Assembly (NCBI GenBank): GCA_038222915.1
Contig: JBBRHH010000063.1
Location: 1-16,334, forward strand
Reading direction: 5' to 3'
From: JBBRHH01 sp038222915
GTDB lineage: Bacteria > Planctomycetota > Phycisphaerae > Tepidisphaerales > Tepidisphaeraceae
DNA: 16,334 nucleotides
Shown here: piece after piece, positions 7,678 through 15,231 of the stretch
Layout of the letters: every line of letters starts with the position of its first letter
Numbering within the stretch: the first letter of the stretch is position 1
Program-made: the position numbers and the translations under genes
The notes under the pieces: generated by a model
Database searches by the model: none
What the model saw: only the letters and a program-made list of their open reading frames with translations
What the model was told of the DNA's origin: nothing

Positions 7678-8157
7678 TTAACGGTCGGCCGGCGTGCTCC
7701 CGCAGTCATCGAGATTAGGAGGATAAACCGTAACGTGCGTCGGGCCTGCGACGATCAGGTAACCGTTCGACGCGGTAATGTTGCCGGCATCAGATGGATC
7801 GGCATACGCTTGTCGCCAGAGAACTTTGCCGATCTTGAGGTTCAACGCGTAAAGCGCCCCTCTCGCCGCAATGATCGGCACTTTCGACATAGCGCATCGA
7901 CCTAAGATCGGCGCAAAATCGTTACGCCAATAGCCCGGATTTGCTGCCGAACCTGTGCTGCCTTTCCACCACACAAAATTGAGGAAGGTGACCCTGGTTT
8001 CTCCAGCAATCAGAAGGTGATCGCCTGTAACCGAAAGCAGTTGGGTCACGTCGCCCACTGCCGATTTGGCAATTTGCTTTTCCAGAGCGCCTGTGGAAGC
8101 GTTTAAGACCAGGATACTGTCACAGTCGTTTGGAAGTACGACGACGTGCCCCCCCAT
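7678..8157 (-). pseudogene. C-terminal part of the frameshifted LRR/PQQ-propeller gene
   Basis: These 159 codons continue the propeller of the upstream part in another frame. They contain three more blade-like strands: 'GHVVVLPNDCDSILVLNAST', 'GALYALNLKIGKVLWRQAY' and 'NGYLIVAGPTHVTVYPP'. The first Met is internal to a blade and no ribosome site precedes it, so I regard this as the tail of one gene and not a separate protein. Removing one G from the G7 run (plus-strand C7, 8149-8155) joins '...NGG' to 'HVVVLP...' and gives one frame of about 826 codons ending at the stop at 7678. The stop is 58 bases from the UbiA-like gene. Confidence 0.8.
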
Positions 8158-10159
8158 TGGCTATCGGGGCGTTCGCTTCGAATGGCCGGAAAACCGTCCG
8201 CGGCACTTTCCCCCGACGGGTTGTTTCAATGACGTATGGGGTTGTCCATACCACGCGGCCCGACTGTGTGGCGACCGCTGCGACCTGCCCGAAATTAGTC
8301 TGCACGAAAATCTTGCCATCGCGATAACACGGATGGGAAAGCGTTTGCAGCCCTGGCTCAAATTCCATCTCGACATTCTTCGCCGTCTGAACCGCAACTG
8401 CGGTGCACCAGCGTACTTTGCCAGACTGAAGTTCTACGCAGGCCAGTGAACAGGTTTCATTATCCTCTCCAGTGCGCCGCAATATGAAGCACTCTTCGCC
8501 GACGATGAGCGGCGTGCCAGAGAGATTGGCCGGTTCATCGACGTTTAAGCCCAGATGTGAGTCGTGCGGAGAAAGCGTCCATCTTACCGTACCAGCCTCG
8601 GCATCGAGGCAAATCAATTTGGCTCCAGAAGAATTTCGGATGGGAAGCGGGTCGGACGCGCGGCTGTGCTGACCGACGATGGCGAGCACGCATGTCTTGG
8701 TGGCTGCAATGCTGAAGTAATAAGGCGTCGCCCACTCCCGCGGCGGAACGGGACTTCCGTCAGAATCGATAATGAATTGTCCGTCGGTGTCAGGATGCGT
8801 TGTTAGCCAGCTCGCTATCGGCCCTCCGTCCTTCAGTTCAACGCCGTAAATGCGCGCACCGTCTTGAAAAAACATGCGCCCCTCAACCACAACTGGAAAT
8901 ACACCCGTGCGGTCACCGGAGCGGATTGCAGCGTTGGCAGACGCGTCGTAGTTCCGATGGATCAGATCTGCTGCGAGGGAATTGGTCGGCTGATGATAAG
9001 GGAGGCTGTAACGTCCAACAGAATTCGCAGGGTATGGCATAACCTGCTGTTCATCGCCTGCGCCGACAGTGACGGCCGTATTTTCGATATTCAGCGAAAC
9101 CAGTTGATCCAGGCTCCGTAGCGTTTCAAGCCCGGCATTGGTAAGTAGCGTGTTAGAAACATCCAACGAGCGCAGGTGCTTAAGTCTCGCCACAAAGGAC
9201 GCCTGATCGTCCGACAACCCTGTATTGGATAGATCCAGACTCTCGAGGTTGGCGAACTGCGACAGGTCGCCCACGAGATCCGAAGAACTACACGCATGTG
9301 CAAACCATAGCTCTCGCAACCGCGGCGCACATCGCAGCTTGCCCAACGACGTCAAGCGGCTCTGGCTTAGATCGAGCACTTCGAGGTTTTTCGCATCGGC
9401 CAGGTGAGATTTGGACACGTCGGTAATACCGGCTGAAGTCAGATGTAATTCGCGTAAATGCGAAACAGGCATCATGGCAAATGCGCTGTCACCCAGCCCT
9501 CCTTGCGCCGAAAAGAATTCCAGGTCACCCAGTGCCGCCAGAGACTTGAGATCCGCATCGGCCGCCAGCGGCTTGGTGAACTCAACGCGCACGACGCGTT
9601 CGAAGAGGTGTGGATTCAGATGCACAAGCCGCGCCGCTCGCTTCATCCACCCGCCGCCCACGTCCCGCGTCGCGACCGTAGCCGACAGCGACTCCAGCGC
9701 GGCAACTGCACGACGATTCTGCCGCCATGTCCACCAACTCCACGCAAACGGCGCAATGAGAATAATGCTCGCAACGCAAAGCGCAAGAACGACTCGCCTG
9801 AGCCATTTCCAGAGCGGACGGTGGGGTGTGCCAAGGTAAGAACGCCGATTCCTCGGATCAAAATCCCGCCCGCATTCCGGGCACCGATTGCGCTCAAGAT
9901 AAACAAGAGCATAACCGCACTTGCTGCAGAACATCCGGGGTTGTGAAGGAGCCCACATCCACGCAGTATATCCATCGACCACACCGCAACGGAAGCATTT
10001 TCCGCGGCAATCGCGTTGTCCAGATTGAACTCCCATGTAGAAAGTCGCAAACCAAACGAATCGTCCTTGACAAGGCGACAGTCTTTTGCGTCCCCCGCCA
10101 TAGTATTCCAACGACCCATTGTCCAAGTTATCCACACGGCCGCCGGAACAAACAACCAT
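8120..10159 (-). CDS. zinc-ribbon / membrane-helix / LRR / PQQ-like propeller protein, 5' part, frameshifted
   Basis: This 679-codon frame encodes an unusual chain. A zinc ribbon 'CSKC...CPEC' (Cys78, 81, 93, 96) with 'GRDFDP' is typical of short planctomycete ribbons. One membrane helix follows (about 122-143), then leucine-rich repeats (about 210-365: 'NLEVLDLSQSRLTSL', 'NLESLDLSNTGLSD', 'HLRSLDVSNTLLTNAGL'). Last come PQQ-like blades from about 415 ('AKLICLDAEAGTVRW', 'ACVELQSGKVRW', 'VAAVATQSGRVVW'). The ribbon should face the cytoplasm and the rest lie outside the membrane. No enzymatic residues are evident; it resembles a binding or scaffold protein. The frame breaks at residue 670 in a G7 run and closes nine codons later; the rest is at 7678-8157. 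The true start is uncertain. The ATG at 10159 adds 75 residues with odd composition, and the ATG at 9934 would start right at the ribbon ('MFCSKCGYAL'). Codon use is balanced, unlike the strongly biased neighbours. Confidence 0.75.
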   Translation of the reverse strand: MVVCSGGRVDNLDNGSLEYYGGGRKRLSPCQGRFVWFATFYMGVQSGQRDCRGKCFRCGVVDGYTAWMWAPSQPRMFCSKCGYALVYLERNRCPECGRDFDPRNRRSYLGTPHRPLWKWLRRVVLALCVASIILIAPFAWSWWTWRQNRRAVAALESLSATVATRDVGGGWMKRAARLVHLNPHLFERVVRVEFTKPLAADADLKSLAALGDLEFFSAQGGLGDSAFAMMPVSHLRELHLTSAGITDVSKSHLADAKNLEVLDLSQSRLTSLGKLRCAPRLRELWFAHACSSSDLVGDLSQFANLESLDLSNTGLSDDQASFVARLKHLRSLDVSNTLLTNAGLETLRSLDQLVSLNIENTAVTVGAGDEQQVMPYPANSVGRYSLPYHQPTNSLAADLIHRNYDASANAAIRSGDRTGVFPVVVEGRMFFQDGARIYGVELKDGGPIASWLTTHPDTDGQFIIDSDGSPVPPREWATPYYFSIAATKTCVLAIVGQHSRASDPLPIRNSSGAKLICLDAEAGTVRWTLSPHDSHLGLNVDEPANLSGTPLIVGEECFILRRTGEDNETCSLACVELQSGKVRWCTAVAVQTAKNVEMEFEPGLQTLSHPCYRDGKIFVQTNFGQVAAVATQSGRVVWTTPYVIETTRRGKVPRTVFRPFEANAPIANGGARRRTSKRL
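10119..10136 (+). promoter_or_regulatory. perfect DnaA-box 9-mer with adjacent half-match (left copy)
   Basis: TTGTCCAAG (10119-10127) directly abuts TTATCCACA (10128-10136), the consensus high-affinity DnaA box. A similar arrangement recurs at 10402-10421 in the same orientation. This copy lies inside the uncertain N-terminal extension of the LRR/PQQ gene. DnaA binding is inference from the motif. Confidence 0.4.
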
Positions 10160-10173
10160 GTTCGGTTTTTTTT
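10143..10173 (+). terminator. weak plus-strand terminator-like hairpin with T8 tail
   Basis: On the plus strand CCGGAAC (10143-10149) pairs with GTTCGG (10160-10165), with one bulged G, and is followed by eight T's (10166-10173). No plus-strand gene precedes it, and the loop holds the putative ATG of the LRR/PQQ frame. It could end an antisense transcript, or be chance. The 10160-10485 gap otherwise holds only short repeats, the second DnaA-box pair (10402-10421) and an AT-richer patch near 10280-10320. Confidence 0.25.
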
Positions 10174-10401
10174 CAGAGCAAGGACCGAAAAATATTCGCA
10201 GAGTCGCTTTTAGCCAGCTTCAGATTGCCGCTTCACCATACGCACACGTGTCAACACCTTAACGTGTTGTCCGTCATGCACTTAAAATTCGAAAGAATTC
10301 CCGCCCGTATATTTACTCAAAATGAGCACCGAAGCGGCCCCTACGACTTCCGGCATCACCTTTCTGACCGGCACTTGGCCGCCGCAGAATGCAAATTGCG
10401 G

Positions 10402-10421
10402 TTGTCCACGACTTATCCACA
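10402..10421 (+). promoter_or_regulatory. perfect DnaA-box 9-mer with adjacent half-match (right copy), upstream of lptB
   Basis: TTGTCCACG (10402-10410) is followed after two bases by TTATCCACA (10413-10421) and then CG, echoing the copy 285 bases to the left. It lies 64 bases upstream of the lptB ATG, so a bound protein could affect lptB transcription. The role is inferred only. Confidence 0.45.
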
Positions 10422-10485
10422 CGAGAATTGCCCCTTGATTTTCCAGCGATGGCAGGGAGACTGTTGACCCCTTTTACAGGTGCAC

Positions 10486-11223
10486 ATGAATCTTCTGGAA
10501 ACCACAAAACTAATCAAGACTTACGACGGCCGGGTCGTCGTAAATGAGGTCAGTTTTGTCCTGCAACAGGAAGAAATTGTCGGCATCCTCGGCCGCAACG
10601 GCGCAGGAAAGACCACCACCTTCCGCATGATCATGGGAATGGTCCGCCCCGACAGCGGCGCGGTCGCCTTCGACGGCTACGACATCACCCATCTTCCCAT
10701 GTATAAGCGGGCACGCCGCCGCATCGGCTACCTCTCCCAGGAACGCAGCGATTTCCGCCGCCTTACGGTCTGGCAAAATCTCCAGGCCATTCTCGAAACT
10801 CTCAACATCTCCCGCGCCGAACGCAATCGTCGCGGCGAAGAACTCCTCGACCAGTTCGGCCTCACCAAGCTCCGCAAGCAACTCGCCCAAACCCTATCCG
10901 GCGGCGAGCGCCGCAAGCTCGAAATCGCCCGCGCCCTCGTCACCCAGCCGAAGCTCATCCTCCTCGACGAACCCTTCAGCGGCGTCGATCCCATCGCCGT
11001 CGAAGATCTGCAGGTCGAGGTCAAGCGGCTGAAAAACCAATTTGGGAAAAGTGTGCTTATCACCGATCACAACGTCGGCCAAACCCTCCGCGTCTGCGAC
11101 CGCGCCATCATCATCAACGACGGCGTAAAATTCGCGGAAGGAACTCCCAAGCAAATCATCAACAACCCCGCCGTTCGCAGCGCCTACCTGGGCAGCATGT
11201 TCCGCGGCGACGAATTTGGATGA
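10486..11223 (+). CDS. lptB: LPS export ABC transporter ATP-binding protein LptB
   Basis: This 245-residue ATPase should power extraction of lipopolysaccharide from the inner membrane through LptFG and the Lpt bridge. All ABC motifs are intact: Walker A 'GRNGAGKTT' (36-44), Q-loop Gln85 in 'GYLSQE', signature 'LSGGE' (137-141), Walker B 'LILLDEP' (157-163) and switch His195. The phrase 'ITDHNVGQTLRVCDRAIIINDG' is characteristic of LptB as opposed to branched-chain amino-acid ATPases. The length fits the family. I prefer the ATG at 10486, with AGG five bases upstream; a GTG two codons earlier (10480) is possible. It is unusual in having no lptA/lptC or rpoN neighbour here, so the Lpt partners must be elsewhere. 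A family-4 glycosyltransferase follows after 56 bases, which fits an envelope role. Paired DnaA boxes lie upstream. Codons end mostly in C. Confidence 0.9.
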   Translation: MNLLETTKLIKTYDGRVVVNEVSFVLQQEEIVGILGRNGAGKTTTFRMIMGMVRPDSGAVAFDGYDITHLPMYKRARRRIGYLSQERSDFRRLTVWQNLQAILETLNISRAERNRRGEELLDQFGLTKLRKQLAQTLSGGERRKLEIARALVTQPKLILLDEPFSGVDPIAVEDLQVEVKRLKNQFGKSVLITDHNVGQTLRVCDRAIIINDGVKFAEGTPKQIINNPAVRSAYLGSMFRGDEFG

Positions 11224-11279
11224 TCCGTCGATCCGGGCAAGTGCGGTGAAATGTACCTGAATTTTGTACGCGGCGGGAC

Positions 11280-12449
11280 ATGAAGATTCTGCACGTTATT
11301 CTGACACTCGACCCCCAGGATGGCGGGGTCCCCATTGTCGCCTATCGCCTGGCCTCCGCGCAGGCCGCCCTCGGGCACGAAGTGCACATCCTCTGTTACA
11401 CCCGCCCCGGCGCGGACGACCGCATGTCCATCGAATTTTCCAATGTCCCCCACGCCAACCTCCTCCACATCCATCGCATCACCGACCTCAACCGCTTCGA
11501 AAAAGTGCTCGCCTGGTCCGCCCGAAAGCTGCTGAAGGAACTCATCGCCAAAACCGATGTCGTCCATCTCCACGCCGTCTGGGAACCGCTTCTCGTCTTC
11601 GCCTCCCGCCTCGCCCTGAAATACCGCAAGCCATATTTCGTGCTCCTCAGCGGCATGCTCGACCCCTGGGCCCTCAGCCAGAAACCCTGGAAAAAAAAGG
11701 CCGCCATCTTCCTCACCCATCGAAAGATGTTCGACCGCGCCTCATCCCTCCACGTCCTCAGCCCGCGCGAGGAAGAACGAATCCGCCCTCTGGGCCTCCG
11801 CGCCCCACGCACCCTCATCCCCAACGGCATCTTCCTCGAAGAGCTCGAACCGCTCCCGCCACGCGATGAGTTCCATAAGGCGCACCCCGAGCTCAACGAC
11901 CAGCCCTACATCCTCTTCCTCTCCCGCCTGCATTTGCAAAAGGGACTCGACTATCTCGCCGACGGCTTCGCCCTGCTCGCAAAAGAAAATCCAACCATCC
12001 GCCTCGTCATCGCCGGCCCCGACTTCGGCTCCCAGGCCGAAATCACCCAGCAGGTCCATCAACTCGGCGTCGGCGATCGCGTCCACTTCGTCGGCGCAGT
12101 TTACGGCCGCGAAAAACTCGCCGTCCTCTCCGGCGCAACCTGCTTCGCCCTCACCAGCCGTCAGGAAGGTTTTAGCGTCGCCGTCATCGAAGCCCTCGCC
12201 GCCGGCCTCCCTGTCATCATCTCCCCCGCCTGCAATTTTCGCGAAGTCGTCGCCGAAGGCGCAGGTATCGTCGCCGATCTCGATCCCCGCCAGATCGCCG
12301 AAGCGCTCGGCCTAGTCTGCGGCAATCCCGCCCTCCGCGATCGCATGAGCCGCGCCGCCTCCGATCTCGTCAAGGCCCGCTTCACCTGGCAATTCATCGC
12401 CGACAAAACCATCGCCCTCTATCGCACCTACGCCTCTGCCGGCGATTGA
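11280..12449 (+). CDS. family-4 (GT-B fold) glycosyltransferase
   Basis: This 389-residue enzyme should transfer a sugar from an activated donor to a lipid or sugar acceptor at the inner face of the membrane, as in LPS or exopolysaccharide assembly. The N-domain begins 'MKILHVILTLDPQDGGVPIV' with the Gly-Gly acceptor loop. The C-domain has 'FLSRLHLQKGLDYL' (Arg216 and Lys221 contact the donor phosphates in relatives), 'LVIAGPDFG' and 'VHFVGAVYG'. The EX7E motif 'SRQEGFSVAVIEALAAGLPVI' has Glu296 and Glu304. All expected retaining-GT4 residues are present. No signal peptide or transmembrane helix. It starts at ATG 56 bases after lptB and is probably cotranscribed with it. Of the first 60 codons I counted 35 ending in C and 13 in G. 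Its last 22 bases overlap the tail of the convergent acyltransferase gene. Donor and acceptor are unknown. Confidence 0.9.
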   Translation: MKILHVILTLDPQDGGVPIVAYRLASAQAALGHEVHILCYTRPGADDRMSIEFSNVPHANLLHIHRITDLNRFEKVLAWSARKLLKELIAKTDVVHLHAVWEPLLVFASRLALKYRKPYFVLLSGMLDPWALSQKPWKKKAAIFLTHRKMFDRASSLHVLSPREEERIRPLGLRAPRTLIPNGIFLEELEPLPPRDEFHKAHPELNDQPYILFLSRLHLQKGLDYLADGFALLAKENPTIRLVIAGPDFGSQAEITQQVHQLGVGDRVHFVGAVYGREKLAVLSGATCFALTSRQEGFSVAVIEALAAGLPVIISPACNFREVVAEGAGIVADLDPRQIAEALGLVCGNPALRDRMSRAASDLVKARFTWQFIADKTIALYRTYASAGD

Positions 12450-13642
12450 AACCTTGCCTGCAACCTCCCCGACCACGCCCCAACCCAAAGCGAAGTCTTC
12501 CGCCCGATCGCAATCGAAGGCACTTCAATAAATCGATAGGTAATCCCCGACAAAACCAGCGTCATCCCCACTGTAAACACAAACCCCAAAATCCAAGTCG
12601 CATTCCCGCTGTACTTCGAAACCAGCGTCATAAACCTCGGCGTCAGCGCAATCAAAATCGCCAGGTGAATCAAATAAATGCTGTACGATGTCTTCCCCAC
12701 ATAGCGCAGCGCCGCCCACGACAAGATCTTCTTCAACGTGCCCGACGAGGCAACCACCAGGATCATCGCCGATCCAACCGCGGTGATGTACCAGATCAGG
12801 TCGCGATTCAGGTCCCAGTGCAACCGCGGCCCCACGGTAAACCGCACCGTGTAAAGCAAGATCGCCACACAAAGCAAACCCAGCCGCAAGAATCGCCGCG
12901 GCGCCAGCCACGCCCCCATCTCTACATAGTATTTCGCGATCACAACGCCCAGAGCAAAATGCAGCGTATAAGGCCAGACATTCAACACCCAGTGCAGCAC
13001 AACCACCGTCCCCAGCAGCCACCACACACTCCGCCCCGCGATATACACCGCCACCGGCACCAGCAGCGACAAGATCAACTCGATATAAAGCGTCCAAGCC
13101 TGCGGCACCATCTCCAGATCCATGTGGTGCCCGAACCGCAGCTCGCGAAAAACATCCCGCAATGTCACCCGGCTCGCCCAAAGGTCGACCAGCCACGCAC
13201 TAGGCCGTGGGTTCGCGTCCGCCGTTAAGCCCACCCAGCGCACCAGCGCCGCGCTCACCAGCACCACCGCCGCATACGGAATCCAGATCCGCCCAATCCG
13301 CGCCGCCACGTATCCCGCCAGGCTGAACTGCCGCAAGTCCGGCTCTTTTGTCGTTCGAAAATGCCGCAACGACAGCACCAGTCCGCTCAGCACAAAAAAC
13401 AGCGACACCGCCGCATTTCCGTCATACCAGATGTGCAGTGGCGTATTGTTGACCCGCCAGAACACCCGCGGCAGCCCATACGCCATCATGTAATGTGCCG
13501 TTACCACCGACAGCGCCGCCAGCCCGCGAATCGTATCCAGGTAATCCAGCCGGTGATGCGCAGTCGACACCGCGTAATCCAGCCGGTGCGTCGTGGACGC
13601 CGCTGGCCCCTCCGCAAAACCTACAGTTTCCGAAACGCTCAT
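12428..13642 (-). CDS. second OafA-type integral membrane acyltransferase
   Basis: This is a 404-residue member of the acyltransferase-3 family. It has 'YLDTIRGLAALSVVTAHYMM' (Arg39, His50), 'LFFVLSGLVLSL' (81-92), an Arg-rich 'ARIGRIWIPY' near 114-123, 'AWTLYIELILS' near 182-192 and 'YVGKTSYSIYLIHL' in the C-terminal third. About ten hydrophobic helices are present. It probably acylates an envelope glycan; the convergent glycosyltransferase that overlaps it by 22 bases makes a shared polysaccharide pathway plausible. It is not a close copy of the gene at 17-1231: the motifs agree but little else does. Residues 19-34 contain a short internal duplication ('HRLDY' twice, 11 residues apart) before the first membrane helix, so the true N-terminus may be shorter. 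ATG start; codons G-ending. It is divergent from the thioredoxin gene across 224 bases. Confidence 0.9.
   Translation of the reverse strand: MSVSETVGFAEGPAASTTHRLDYAVSTAHHRLDYLDTIRGLAALSVVTAHYMMAYGLPRVFWRVNNTPLHIWYDGNAAVSLFFVLSGLVLSLRHFRTTKEPDLRQFSLAGYVAARIGRIWIPYAAVVLVSAALVRWVGLTADANPRPSAWLVDLWASRVTLRDVFRELRFGHHMDLEMVPQAWTLYIELILSLLVPVAVYIAGRSVWWLLGTVVVLHWVLNVWPYTLHFALGVVIAKYYVEMGAWLAPRRFLRLGLLCVAILLYTVRFTVGPRLHWDLNRDLIWYITAVGSAMILVVASSGTLKKILSWAALRYVGKTSYSIYLIHLAILIALTPRFMTLVSKYSGNATWILGFVFTVGMTLVLSGITYRFIEVPSIAIGRKTSLWVGAWSGRLQARFQSPAEA
13541..13588 (-). repeat. 15-bp exact direct repeat at 33-bp period inside the acyltransferase N-terminus
   Basis: GTAATCCAGCCGGTG occurs at 13541-13555 and again at 13574-13588 on the plus strand, exactly 33 bases (11 codons) apart. 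It produces 'HRLDY' twice in the protein. It looks like a recent in-frame tandem duplication in the cytoplasmic tail ahead of the first membrane helix. Confidence 0.7.
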
Positions 13643-13796
13643 CTAAACCAGAATCCTTAAACCCCGCTACTCAAAAGATAACTTCGTCCGCCCCTCAGCC
13701 TCAGCTTAACCCACGGCCACCACATCGTCACCGAACCCCGCCGCGTCCGATATTCCCCTTTTTTCCAGAAACTTTCCCCATCCCCAGGCGTGACCA

Positions 13797-13866
13797 TACA
13801 ATAGAAACCACCGGCCACCCCCCGGTGCTTGAAGTATCGCTGTCCCGCAACGTCTGGAGAAACCTC
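13797..13866 (+). promoter_or_regulatory. candidate -10 box, 5' UTR hairpin and ribosome site of the thioredoxin-like gene
   Basis: TACAAT (13797-13802) matches five of six bases of the -10 consensus; no good -35 is visible. The predicted leader contains a 6-bp hairpin, CACCGG (13809-13814) with CCGGTG (13822-13827). A strong ribosome site, GGAGA (13856-13860), lies six bases before the ATG at 13867 and decides the start. The rest of the 13643-13796 divergent gap shows nothing recognisable. Confidence 0.4.
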
Positions 13867-15231
13867 ATGTCCATCCGCACCTCCCTCCGCGTCCTCACGG
13901 TTCTTTCCCTGGGCGCATGTGCCCCGCTGGCAACCGCCGCCGACGAATTGATCGTCATCCCCACCACCAAACCCGTCGTCCTCATCCCCGCCACGCAGCC
14001 CGCCACCAAACCCGCCGTCGCCGCCAGCAGCGCCAAGATCTCCCCCGAGGCCAAAGCCGTCGTCGACGACATGAGCGCCGCCTACTCCAAACTCAAATCC
14101 CTCGAGCTCTCCGGCACCCTCGCCGGCCACTTCGACGTCGGCGGCCAGAAGGACGATCTCAAGGAAGATTTCACCACCGCCTTCCAAGCCCCCAACAAAT
14201 TCAAAAACGACATGAAGGCCTCCGTCCTTCTCGTCTCCACCGGCACAAAGCTCTTCGCCTACGACAAGGGTGAAAAGAAATTCTCCTCCAAGGAAGCCCC
14301 GAAGGAAAAAGTCGACACCAAAGCCCTCCCCGGCTCGGCCGCGCGCATCCTCACCCTCTTCAGCGGCAAATCCAACGTCTCCGTCAATCCCTCCCTCATG
14401 CTCGCCCTCGCCAAAGATCCTTCCACCGAGCTCACCAGCCTCGCGAAGGAAATCTCCAAAGGCGCTGACGTCAGCATCGACAACAAAACCTGCACCGCCC
14501 TCGAAGTCACCCTCATCGCCAGCCCTGCCAAAGTCACTCTCCTCGTCGACCCCGACACCCACCTCCTCAAGCGCGTCACCACCGACCTGAAGGAAGTCGT
14601 CGAAAAATCCGGCGCTCCCGACGTCAAGCTCGCACAGATCGCCATCAACTACGACGTCGTCACCCCCGACGCCAACCTCGCCGGCGACCCCTTCAACTGG
14701 GCGCCGCCTGAAGGCGCTAAGGAAGCCGTCGCCGCCGGCGCACAAAACGTCTCCTTCGAAACCCCAGCCGAAGACGCCGACCCGGCCGTCGCACTCACCG
14801 GCAAACCCGCCCCCGACTTCACCCTCAACGGCCTCGACGGCAAACCCGTCGCCCTCGCCGACCTGAAGGGCAAAGTCGTAGTCGTCGACTTCTGGGCCAC
14901 CTGGTGCCCCCCATGCCGCAAGTCCCTCCCGCACCTCAACGCCCTCAGCGAAGACAAAGACCTCCAGGCCGCCGGCCTCAAAGTCCTCGCCCTCGATCTC
15001 AATGAAGAAAAGGAAAAAGTTCAGGGCTTCATCAACGACAAGAAGTTCACCTTCACCGTCCTCCTCGACTCCGAAGGCAAAGTAGCCAAGGAGTTCCTAG
15101 TCTCCGGCATCCCCCAAACCGTAATCATCGGCCGCGACGGCAAAATCAAAAAGGTAACCATAGGCTTCGACGAAGGCGGCGAAGACCACCTCAAGAAGGC
15201 TGTAACCGACGCCCTGGCCGAGAAAAAGTAG
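13867..15231 (+). CDS. exported DUF2092-like plus TlpA/redoxin thiol-disulfide protein
   Basis: This is a 454-residue two-domain exported protein. 'MSIRTSLRVLTVLSLGAC' is followed by 'APLATAADE', giving either ordinary signal-peptidase cleavage near residue 24 or a lipobox (LGAC) with lipid on Cys18. A Pro/Thr/Ala linker follows to about residue 58. Residues 59-280 read like a DUF2092/LolA-like outer domain ('KAVVDDMSAAYSKLKSLELSG', 'FQAPNKFKNDMK', 'LFAYDKGEKKF', 'LLVDPDTHLLKRV'). Residues 309-454 are a TlpA/ResA-type thioredoxin fold: 'GKPAPDFTLNGLDGKPV', active site 'WCPPC' (Cys347, Cys350) and cis-Pro416 in 'SGIPQT'. It should reduce or exchange disulfides outside the cytoplasm; its partner is unknown, and cytochrome maturation is only one possibility. 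The strong ribosome site supports the ATG at 13867, although the frame is open further upstream. Codons end in C almost throughout. Confidence 0.85.
   Translation: MSIRTSLRVLTVLSLGACAPLATAADELIVIPTTKPVVLIPATQPATKPAVAASSAKISPEAKAVVDDMSAAYSKLKSLELSGTLAGHFDVGGQKDDLKEDFTTAFQAPNKFKNDMKASVLLVSTGTKLFAYDKGEKKFSSKEAPKEKVDTKALPGSAARILTLFSGKSNVSVNPSLMLALAKDPSTELTSLAKEISKGADVSIDNKTCTALEVTLIASPAKVTLLVDPDTHLLKRVTTDLKEVVEKSGAPDVKLAQIAINYDVVTPDANLAGDPFNWAPPEGAKEAVAAGAQNVSFETPAEDADPAVALTGKPAPDFTLNGLDGKPVALADLKGKVVVVDFWATWCPPCRKSLPHLNALSEDKDLQAAGLKVLALDLNEEKEKVQGFINDKKFTFTVLLDSEGKVAKEFLVSGIPQTVIIGRDGKIKKVTIGFDEGGEDHLKKAVTDALAEKK

Noticed and set aside
10252..10269. CAACAC...GTGTTG hairpin as a terminator or operator
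   Set aside because: Only six base pairs with a six-base loop, no T-run and no clear positional relation to a gene start.
10119..10485. Chromosomal replication origin
   Set aside because: Only two perfect DnaA boxes, no dnaA, dnaN or gidA neighbours, no marked AT-rich unwinding region and no skew switch across the gap. Kept only as a regulatory finding.
12446..13228. Plus-strand frame (260 codons) opposite the second acyltransferase
   Set aside because: Arg/Pro/His/Gln-rich antisense shadow with no domain.
13657..14934. Long minus-strand open frame (425 codons) antisense to the thioredoxin-like gene
   Set aside because: It is extremely rich in Gly, Glu, Asp, Val and Phe, as expected from reversing C-ending codons, and shows no domain. 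The plus-strand gene has a signal peptide, WCPPC and a strong ribosome site.
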